A program made the position numbers and the translations under genes. A DNA stretch of 64,000 nt from Saturnia japonica (lineage: Eukaryota; Arthropoda; Insecta; Lepidoptera; Saturniidae). Positions 48,801-60,800 of this stretch are shown piece after piece. The notes under the pieces are model-generated. The model saw only the letters and a program-made list of their open reading frames with translations, did not search any database and was not told the origin of the DNA. Within the stretch, counting starts at the first letter, position 1. Each line of letters opens with the position of its first letter. The stretch lies in assembly GCA_033032175.1 (NCBI GenBank), contig CM065320.1:4588001-4652000 (forward strand). Direction: 5' to 3'.

Positions 48801-51800
48801 CTGTAATAAATTAAAACTTGGTGTCATGTATTTTATCATTTAAACTTAAACAAATTAAATATGTTCATTTGTAAGGTATGTAAAATTAGTATAGTCTTGG
48901 AAAAAAATGTATCTCGTGTCTCATTATTGTTAATGATAGTTTGTATGCGCTAATGAAACGTAATAAATAAAATTATTCTTATGAGCGCAATAAACTCTAA
49001 ACATATTATACAGAACATAGTCTCAGTTTCAAGTTTTATATTTGGAACTAAACGTATAAACATAATATATAGGACTAGCCGTGCCCGCGGCTGCCCTCAC
49101 GTGGACTACAGAATGCCATCGATCGGGCAAACGCGCAAATCATGGTACCCGTGCTCCCGGTTGTTTTAAAGATAAAAATGCATAATTTGTGTGTCCCTTA
49201 GGAGATAGATATAATATGCTTCTTTGTATGTCTTTTTAAGATCTACAAATATGTACTACATTAATTTGATATATCTCTTATGGTTTACTCAGCGAAAGCT
49301 ATTTCAGCCCCTCGAAATCGTCGTTTCTTCGAATTGATTTTGTCTGTGCGGAATCATAATTCATTTTTCTAAAATCAAAGTATTAGGCTACTACTTTTTA
49401 AATTATAGTTTCTGCTTAATCCCTATGAGAAAGATATTATGTTGCCTAGATTCTTACTCGGGTTCAACTCTATATTAATCTGAGAACCACATTTAAATTT
49501 GATTAGTAGTAATTTTAAGTATGGTGTAAAATATAATATTTTTATAATTTTACGTACATTTTGATTTTCATTAAATTTATATGTTACTATTTTGTTTTTT
49601 GTTGTTATTTCTAAATTAACAAATTGTACAAGCATCCCGTCAGAAAGTTAGTATTCAATAAAGCACACTTCTTTGTTATACCACATTGGTAGATGTATTT
49701 TAACCCCAATAGGGGTTGAATTCGGAAAAACACCCATAATACGTGTTTTAATAAATGTGTCAAAGAGTAACAATAATATCAAGATTCAAATAAAGCTGAC
49801 AGAAAAATATTATTTCTCATACATATCTTGTCCAGTCCATTTTCACCTTTCACCAGTCCACCTTTAGGGGTTAAATTCAGAAAAACAATAAGTATATGTT
49901 TCATTAATTTTGTCGTAACTAATTAATACCGTTTCAAAGAAATCTCACCTGAAAAATATTATCTGCCAAACAAATATTACGTTCTCATGTCACCCTTGTG
50001 GATCTTTTTATTCGTGTTATAGCAATAGATTAATTATTGGCTTCCGCGTTGCTTCAAGCGACTTACAACATATTAATACTTTATGGGTTTAGACTTTGGC
50101 CACAATTTCAACGGATGCTGAGTGATGATGTGGCCTCAGACGGTAGATAATACGATGTGATGTAGGGACATGCAAGCTTCTGAGGGACTGGAAGTTAAAA
50201 TTTTGAGAAATCGCTTGTTAAACGATGCCTACAAACTAAGGAACTTATGTAGTTCCAAAGATTACCTACTATGTATATAAAACATTACCTCTTTATTATA
50301 GTAAAATTACAAATAATAGATGTAGATTATAATGTTTGGAACGAACGTTATTTAGAGAGCCTTTGCAGTATTACTGATAGATTAAATTTATTGGGAAGTT
50401 GCAAAAGACGTCACAGTTTGCACTTAACGTGATGAGATGACCATTAATTTGTTGATAAGTAGAGCTACGGGGTACTAATCACTTAATTGGTCGCTCTTTC
50501 TAGAGTTTGATATAATCAATTGTTATCAGTAAGTGACACGAGTGACGACGCAGTTCATTTCGTCCTGGTTGGATTAATTTTGTGAATGTTGACCGCACCT
50601 CTGTCACGCCCTGTACACGAACTCTGCTAATTAATAGAGTTTTCGATAGACGTACAAATGAATCGGTCGCGTTGATAAGAACCACTGTTAGAGCTCATAT
50701 TACAAGCATCATTAGCATGTCTATAAGCCCGTCAACGAGTACGTAATTCGCCGTCCTACTCCCTTCTTAGAGTGATATATTACTTACTCGATTAGTGCAG
50801 TGAAACACTAAACTTACCCTTGTTAAGGTCGGCGATGTTTGTTTTTGCATCATGATTAACTTAATATGAACATGATGGATCTTCCTCGAACAGGAACTAA
50901 TGGCCTGTTACATGTAACTTTACTATTATTCGTATAAACTAATGATCTATTATCATTTTTAATATACAAATATACTATAACTTCAACAATAACTTTGTTT
51001 TTTAAAACAAAATGAAACAAAGAATTGAGATGAAAATGATTAAAAAATTTTTTATTACAAAAATAAGGTTTTTTAATTATAAATGAAAAATGATATCGAA
51101 CAAATGTCCACCACGACCACACACACTTACAAATGTCGATTCCTTCATAAAAATTACCAACGACTTTTCCGCAAAATGGCTCGGTTTATTTTGTTAATCA
51201 CGTCACGGATTTTGAGTTTTAAGGTTGCAATCGATTCTATTGGCTCCGAATTGACTCTGTTTTTAACATAGTCCCACAAAAAATAATAATCCAGTGGTGT
51301 TAAATCACATGATCGGACCGGCTACTTAACAAATGAATTTCGTGAAATTATGCGATCAGGAAGTTTGGTTTGCAATAAATTCATTGTTTCGGTGGCCGTG
51401 TAACTTGTGACATCAGCCTATTTTAACTACATGTCAGTGATATCCATATCAATAATAATAGACCAAAATTGAGTTGTTAACATCTCTCTATAGCGTAATC
51501 CATTGACCGTAACCACATTTCCAACCGAATTTTCGATAATAAATACCACTTATTCACGCATCCAGACCACATATTATACTATACAGTGCATCCAAAGGCT
51601 TCTCAACAATCGCTCTTGGATTTTCAGAAGCCCGAATGCGGCAATTTTGCTTTTTGACATATCCAGACAAATGAAAATAGGCTTCGTCTGAAAAAATGTT
51701 TTTTTTTTTTAGAAAAACAAAAGCTGCTTGTTCATGTGTGAATTCAGCGAATCTACGGCGATGTGAATGGCCGGCCAACTTCAATTTTTGCACCAGTTGC

Positions 51801-54800
51801 ATCTTGTAAGGCTTTAAAATCAAATAATTACGCAAAATTCGCCATGTAGTCGTTGTGGATAACCCCAATTGTTGAGAACGTTGAGGAATTGACAAATTCA
51901 GATCTTCTTCAACACTGTGCCTCACCTCACGATTGCGATTTTTTCACTTGAGCGACCAAACTCTTAATAACGGTCTCAGAAAGACGATTATGTTGGCCGA
52001 AAATATCACGAATTTTATGAAATATAGCTTTTATAGATCCATCATTGTCATAGTGGATTTTTATTACTTTAATGCAATTTTGAGCATAAACTGAATTCTT
52101 GTAATAATTCCGAAGCTTCTACTACTGGTATGTCAAAAAAAGTAAATGTCAAACCCGTCATGTTATTTCGATCTGCCCCTATTAAAAAAAAAAAAAAAAA
52201 CAAAGTTCTTGTTGAATATAGATGGAGCAAGATGGGGTTTGCTACCGCTATTGGAATCTATTGATAATTCTCTACCTTACTTTCGTTTTCAAGCTAAAAG
52301 TCATTAGAATAGCTTATGTAACGATAATCACACTTAAATTAATAGGTATTTGTATGACCTACACACATTTAGAAGCATATCATTGTCATTTCCAGATGCG
52401 CAACAATCGATCGGCCCGATTATCACACCATGTCGAAGCGAAATTATATTGCAAATGGGTCAAAATTACACACTTTCCTGTAAAGGAAAAAGTGAATTGC
52501 AGTTTAAACAACAAGACATACCAGAGGAAGTTTTCGCTCCCTTTTTTATGCAACAAAGAACCGCCTCATCATCAGACCCCGACTATCCGTTTGAAACATT
52601 TCTAGATTTATATAATATTAATCAGTTTGCAGTAGGTTTTTATGCATGCTACGACAACACTGTGAATATTAGTCATATACTAAATAATCTCACTGATGAA
52701 CCAAACAATACTCAACATGTATCCTTCATTTATATCTACGTTAATGGTGAGAACTTAGAACAAATTCATCTTATAAAATTTTTAATCACACCAAATTCTC
52801 TGCATCATTAATAAATTAAATTTTAGGCTCTGATAGCATGATTGCACCCATGAGAGAGGTTATAATATCGAAACAAGATATGGTTCTAATTGAATGTAGA
52901 CCAACTACACCTGATGTCAAAGTCTCACTGATGTCGGTATGTATGAGTTAATGAAAACCGGAAGATTAGTATTATGTTTATATGTAACAAACAATGACAT
53001 GATACAACATATTAGGCACTGCATTCAGAAAATGTAAAGATAATAATATGATAATGAATATATATTGCTCTGTTGAATTTGCTTTATCTACGCATCTGCA
53101 TGTTCCTTGAATAAATAATAAAAACATTATACATATTATCAAATGGGGCAAAGTTAATGAGTTCTCTACACAAATGGATAATTTACTAGCAGAACATGTC
53201 CTCGTCACATTATGCGCGAAAATCAAAATAACTGATATAAAAATATTACTTTAAAATATTTGAATAAATTGCGAAAATCAACGTTGTCTCATACACGGCT
53301 TATGAATGATAATAACTAACGCTTATTGCTAAATCAATATAGCCAACACTAAAGCATGAAAGTATATTAACTACAATTGAATTCTTATTCACAATTTCTT
53401 AACAGAATTTTTAACATTCAGGACACGGCAGAATTTAAGATAAATAAATATAGTCCTAAAATAGGGTACATTATCGATGGTGAAGACCTCGTTGATGATT
53501 CGTTTACAGCTTTCAATTGTGACTTTGTAACACCAGCCCGAAGGACAAACAAAGAGATTTACGTGCGAAAACGTAGGTGATTAGAACATGCTGTGCCATT
53601 TTAATTACTATTCTAAATATCACGTTCACGAGAAAAGGAATAATAAAACTTGGAAAGAGAAAACACACACGTTCTATCTTTTTCATATTTAATAGTTGTT
53701 TTTATACAATTTCATAAAAATGAGGACATAATGATAATTTTTTCGTGAAAGTGATTTGAACGTTGTTCAATTTTAATTTTAAGAATTTGAAACATAACAA
53801 CGAACATTTAATTCATAAAAAAATCATTAGACAGACTAACAAAATTAAAATTGAAGAACGTAATCTTATGGAATATTAAAATACCCATACTAACCATTAC
53901 AATATTTATTTGGAAATAATACATAGCAGAAGAACAAGACCGTAGAATATTTAAAATTCACTCCAAAGATTGGGTTTTTTATGAAACGGTGTGGTAGGTC
54001 AGCTTACATATGTGAAGGACAACGTGAAGGAGGAAAACAAGGGATATTTATACTTAGTAAGTAGCGCTACAATCTTGATGTCACCTAACAAGGTAGCGTG
54101 GTGTGATGGTTTCATTCACTGGACGAGTTCTTATTTACTCCATGTTTTGTGTGATCAGCTTGATGCTTGACGACACCATTTTAATTTTCTTCTTCTTTGG
54201 TGTGTTGCTCTGGTGTACTCTCTGTATGCATGAACCTGTTTATGTAAATACTAACAATCTAATTAACACTTTATAACTTATATTATATAAATTTAATTAT
54301 GTGTTATTTGTTCGATTTACCTTATTCATAGGAAACAGTTAAGTATATTACTTTAGAATAAAATATGTATTTTTTGTTTATAGACAACTCAGTATAAAAG
54401 TAGATAATGCATTTGTCACAAGTATTGAAAGAATTTCCTCTTGGCTATTAATTTAATTGTAGAAAACATTTTAACGTATATTATGTGTAGTAACATTATT
54501 ATTGATATAGATATTATTATTGTCTTTAACACTATTGCTTTGAGTATTCTAGTTTCCTTAGCGTTAGTGATTTTTTTAAATTCGATCCCAAATTTATTGT
54601 TTATTTTTCTGTACTATTCTTTAGAAGTTACTTGAAAACAATGTACTAATTTATTATTATTTACAGATGTAAAACCGCCACCAGAACCTTTGGTTTCTGG
54701 TGGGTTCAACCATTTTTTGAAGGGTGAATCATTTTCACTTAATTGTACTGTTCAATACAAAATTGGTCTTGTCGTTAATTTAGAATGGGAGTACCCAAAA

Positions 54801-57800
54801 AATGCTCCAGAGGTAATTACTTAATCCAATGATATTATGTTACATTTACTTTTATTTAAAAAAATAATTGAATAACTATTTATTTACTGTTATTTATGTA
54901 ATTTTAGGAGAAAATTGTCACTACAACAAATGCTTATGGAAAAGTGAACGGCATACTATACCATAATATAACAATAGTGAATGCGAGTAGCGAGTACAAT
55001 GGGAGTTATACTTGTATATCGAGTAATAGTTGCGGTGAAAAACGAATCAGTTTTAAAAAAGAATATCACGGTATGTTTAACCAAAATACCCACTCTGTTC
55101 TATGATATACAAAACAATTTTTAAAATACTTTGTTTTAGGATATATTTTTATTCAGCTCTTGTGCTTATAATCCTTCTTTTCTTACCGAAAGTATACCTT
55201 TAAGGATAACAATAACTGATGTTCATTGGAAAGTTAGGATTTCGCCAGACCATTAAAAGTATTTGTAATCGTATCAGCAAGGCTAAACTTTTTATTTGAA
55301 TCAGTATTGTTATGAAGATATTATTATCTTCATACTATGTCTCATCTACAATATTATAGTCTTCAATGCAGAGAGGCGTAAATAAAAACTAGCTACCTCT
55401 GACTTACATCTGTGTTCTTTAAGAACATAGTTAAGCCCTTAGAAGTGATACTGTCTAAGTAACTCTACATTAAATTTCATATAAAAGCCTTGTAAAACAA
55501 TTGTTCTGATATTATTTGTACTCAAAACTTTATTAAAACTTTTTGTTTTTATTTTAGATAAACCATTTATAAGGTTATATAATGGGAATGATAAATATAC
55601 AGAAACATCACAATCGTCCATGAGGTTGCAAGTGGAAATTTACGCTTATCCTCCTGTCGAGGTTACCGTGTAAGTTACTCTGTAATAATTGTTTATGGTT
55701 TCCCATATCAATATTAAGAAATAGGTGTAATTATTGAAAATACTTCATTTATATACCGCATCGTAGTGGATTTTAGTTATTAATCTATTTTTTGCTTGAC
55801 ATATGGAAACCCATTCTATATACAAAGGAAGTAGCTAACGGTAATACAGTGACATTACACACAATGGCCAGATATAACCAAGCTTGGGACTGCATTCCTC
55901 ATAGCTCATAAAAGTAAGATGGAACACGTCGTGTGCCAGTGCGTACTGTTGAACACACTATACATCTTACAAACCGTAATAATCAAATCGAATGTTTATT
56001 GTCATACACGTTGTCCTCTGGATGAAACAAATAGACCATTTTATTATAAAATATCATAAAAACAATGCAATTATTGTAGACATTTTATCTTTGCTTACAT
56101 TCAGATGTTCCTCAGAAGTAGAACACTTTATGGCATTTTATTATTAGTATGTTACCTTCGACCACATACTTCTCATTATCACTTGGCCAAACACGGTAAT
56201 ACCAAAGTATGTTGGGCAAACTAGATCACTTAATATTTGTATATAAATGAAATAAAATGTATTTACAATAAATTAGCGTAGGTAAGTTTTAAATCTTTAA
56301 AGGTAATTTTAATGACATTTCAGTTTTAAAAACGATAAAGAGATTAACATAAAGTATCCGAAATATATATTGAAACGAAGAGCTGACACTGGTGATACTA
56401 TATTAACAATCAATAATGCAACCGTATTTGATACCGCAAATTACACATTCATCGCCCGGAATAAATATTTGTCTAAAAATATGACGTATGAACTTAGAAT
56501 CACAGGTAAGTTGGAATTATATCAAAATTAATGTGTCAATTATTTTATTGTAAGCCTGAAAAGTAGTTAATAGAGCTTTTTTCTCACTTGCTCGGTGTCT
56601 TGCAAAAAAGGCATATCCAGGTATAAAAACTTGGAGGGAAAGCATTATCTAGTTATAGACCGTTTAACTCATCGTGCCCGCGGCCCTATGAGTGCGTAAA
56701 GCGTGTATAGATATAGTGTGACTACGGGTGCGTGTCAAGAGATACAGCCAAGTACACGAGAAATCCTATTAGCTATTTGACTTACATTATGTAGAAAATT
56801 TATGCATCTTATTTGCTCGAATTTAGGTTGTATCAAAAGCTCAATTAGGTAAATGCAACTTGATTGCTACCATTAGAAATACCACATAATGAGCTTTCTA
56901 TTAATTTCATTATTTCCGTCACGTTCTGTTCAATGTTATGTAAAGCAATATATATTTTTAATTTCCTCAAATATTTTCCATAGGGTTTTAGGATGATACC
57001 ATCAGGTATATGAAGAATTTTTATACCATATTGCTGAGTATTTTTTCTGTCACTCATTAATGAATATCTATCTTTTTAAAATTAGAATTTAGCGTTTTAA
57101 TATTTGATCATTGTGGTACGACGCATTATATTGGTTAGGTGAAGCATTTTCTCCGTGACGGACCTGACATTTTTTTTACCAACTGTACCGTAGAATAAAG
57201 CGATAACAATGTGTGTTGATCGAACGACGACTGCGGCGTTTATCCTATCTTTAAACAAATGTACTCTGAGTCTGTGGCGGCGTCACTGGCATGCAAATGA
57301 AGAGTGCATATTTACTAGGTCACGCACACATAGGGCCACTTACAAAGATGAGTTAAAGTTTCATACACAAGAATTGCTCACTTACTTTATCACTCAAAAA
57401 AATAAAAATCAAGAAGGTACTTATCGACGTCAAAATACTGCTATCGGTTCGGAAAACATCCCAGTTATTGAGAAGAACCGTCGAGAAACTTGATCCGGTT
57501 TATCTTTATTTTTCAACTGTAAAATAACTAAAAATTAAATAGGTAAAAAGTATACTATATATATAATCGCGTCGCTTTAATCGGAGTACAAATTCTATTA
57601 TGTTATCATGTTATATCATACCATATAATAACCTTTTCACAGTAAAACCTACTTGACATGGTCCTTGAACATGTGTCTGGCAAATTAGTAATTTGCTTGC
57701 TTATTATAGAATCTACCACCGTATTAAGAACATCAAAAACTTTTATCGGTCTTACTAAGTCTAAAACACGGTACGACTATTTTATGTATATTTCTGGTAT

Positions 57801-60800
57801 TAAAACTGTGCTAATAAATAAAATCTAGCTTGTCAACTTATTACGAATATACATTAAGTTATCAAGGCTGTATTGGGACTTACTTGTCATTTCTACGTAC
57901 ACAAAATAATAAAAGTAACTTACAATTTCTGTATACTGTGGAGGGTAGAGACCAGATGGGGTGCCATCCGTGGCAACCACCACTCATACACCGGGGGTGA
58001 TAGTCTACTTCTGTAGATTAAGTGGACTGTATTAGTATTTAAAAATTGACTGGATGTAGATACAGGAGAAAATAACCGCCAAATATGGTACACTTAAACC
58101 GGGATGAAGGCTCACTTTCGCTTTTCGCCGCTGAAGTTGCTGCCGATGATGTTTATCTGAGTGTTCTGGGCTCCAAACGCATTCTCTCCAAACGCCAAAC
58201 CGAAATATGCACACTGCACAGCACCTTTACGTATTACCGTAAGGAATGAAACTTTTAAAAAGCTGCCTCCTTGGATGTTAGCCGCGTCGGTATCCGTCCG
58301 CGTCCCACGCGCAAGTGACCGGTCATCTCCAATATTTAATATATGGAAATTAAAAAAAATTTGTACACCTCCAACAAATTTATAAACCCGAACACCAGGA
58401 GTACCATTTCTAAGTATGAAAAAGTGCCAGTCAAAAGCGTCAAATTAGTGTGGCGCCACGGTTGTAAGTGCGTAAATTTCAAAGATAACGCCAAAAGTTA
58501 TTATTTTCTTATTTTCGCCCACTTGGACAATTTTTACTCTATTAACATTTCCCATTATTGTTCAATTTCTTTTTAATTTTACAATTAAAAAACTATAGAA
58601 TCACTAAAAATAGTATCATTCTCTATAGTACCATTTTGGTGGGTTTTCGAATTGTAATTTGCTGCTTACAGCTGGACACTTTTTAACTTTCACCCCATAT
58701 AAGATGGTTCTCCTTACCCCTACCCACTTTACTGTGTACTTATAATATTAGTATTTGATATTAATATTTAAGTTTATTATTATTCTAAGTATTAACTACT
58801 TCTATAAATTTTATCTATCTATTGCAGCTGAACCAATTATAGAGTTTGAACCAGTTAAAGAACGTTTGCTAAACACAAGAGTGACCCTAATGTGTCGCGT
58901 AACAGGGTATCCGTTACCTATGGTAACATGGACGTTTTCAAATGGAGAGGAACTAGAAATGGTATACCTAAAGATATAATATGGCAGATTTGTGTTTGAT
59001 TTTTTAGATTTGTAACGTATTTAATTTTTCATATTGTAGAAATCTACAAAATTCGATATACATTCGCTTTTTGAAGCTACGGCATATCTGAATACTATGA
59101 TTATCGATTCTGGCAACATAACGTGCAAGGCGAGCAACAAAAGAAAAACTAAATCAGTAACACGGTCTCTCCATGTTTATGAGATACCAGGAGGTTTTGG
59201 TATTACGGAACCTCACAAGGAATGGTTTTCGCAAAACGAGAATGTAGCAATAAAATGCATTGCTTCATTATACAATTTTTCAAATGTAAATTGGTTGGGA
59301 AGTGATGGTGAAATAATCAAAGAAATGGGTTTGTATATGATTATTTGTATTTTTTCCGATATTTATTCTTTTGTACTCCTATTTATCCTGTTAATGGCCA
59401 TAAACCGTAAATAGTTGTCTGTGAACCATAATACATGTAGCGAGTGTACCGAATTTTAGTGGATACTCAGCTTGTTATCAGCCAAGAAATCAATTTTAAA
59501 AATTAATCTTAGAAATTAATCAAATATTCCTTCCACTCATACAGCCGAAAGATGTTCACTGATGGACATATTACGACTCCTCCAAAACTTGTCACAACGA
59601 CCAATCCTGTGCCACTTACATCCAACGGGCTCCCGCAACCTTTACCAGGTTGTGGGTAGGTACACTTTGTAAGCGAGTCTCCCCACGCTGCATCTTCCGA
59701 TATTTGATCACTACCCGAGAACTCTTATGTCTATCGATCAACCGTGCCTGCCAATTATGTCTAGCAATTCTGAGGACTATATCGGTGACTTTAATTCTGC
59801 TGCGGGGATCTCCTTATTTTTGATTCGATCACGCAGAGGTACTCCGAGAAAAGCACGCTCCATTTCCCTTTGAGTGATTTTTAGTTTTCTTATGAGGCCC
59901 ATCGTTAGTGACCATGTCTCAGTACCATATATCACGACTGGCAACACATAAAAGTCAAAGACTCAGGTTAAAGATCTTGAGACAAGATATCGCACCTTGG
60001 ACGACAAGTCATTACGAAGCTATTGAACACATCACAGGAATATTGCCAAATCATTTCATACCTCTCCTCCATGAGTTTAAGAGTAGAGTCAGAGAGTTTT
60101 TTGGTCCTGTTTGTACGTTGGATCTTAAAAAACTTAAACCCGACCGTAAAATCACATTACCATATCGATCATCTCATTACTATATCAAAATTTCACATAA
60201 CCATGACTGTTAACATTACCGAATGGGAAATATCTTTCTGAAAACCGGGCCATCAGCACTGCCTTCTTTACTCCGAAAAGTAGGGTAGTCCAACATTCCG
60301 TAAATATGATTAAATATACAAACGTTAAAGAAAATTTGTTCACCTACAACTTCAAATTTCGCCACAATTTTGGAGAATGTGCCTGAAAAGCTAAGCCTAA
60401 TTTATAATTTTGGTGGCTTTAGGTGTGGCATATACTTTCTTAATTATGAATTATAAGTATATCGCAATATTTGGTTTAAATGCAAAACATTTGTCGTTTA
60501 TAATATTATTTTTTATTTCCAGTTGAGTATAAAATGAATAATTTTTCATATGTTGCTGTATTGAAAATAAATCAGATTTCTTTGTATCACGCCGGGAACT
60601 ATACGTGCCTAGGTACCGCACTTGATGGTGAAGAACTAAAGGAAACAATTCCCATAACAGTTGCAGGTTAGTTTTCTCATTATTTTATTTATATACCTAT
60701 AGCTATACCTATACATATACCACAGATTTTAATTAATTCCTTTATATGAAATAAACTTAAAATAATTTAAATCCTGAAGAGGCATTTACAAACATCAAGG

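Noticed and set aside
51554..51925. An intact mariner transposase gene
   Set aside because: Only part is open; stops and frameshifts are present before and after.
52222..52605. 127-codon open frame on + over Pvr exon 2
   Set aside because: It is a different frame from the Ig-domain frame (52350-52811), which is supported by the cysteine pattern and splice phases.
53406..53576. Pvr exon 4 as 53406-53576 (outer acceptor and downstream donor)
   Set aside because: The sites look stronger but give frame breaks (phase 0 entry meets TAA; phase 2 exit does not fit exon 5).
57209..57493. 94-codon open frame on +
   Set aside because: Inside the family H repeat within Pvr intron 8; no domain.
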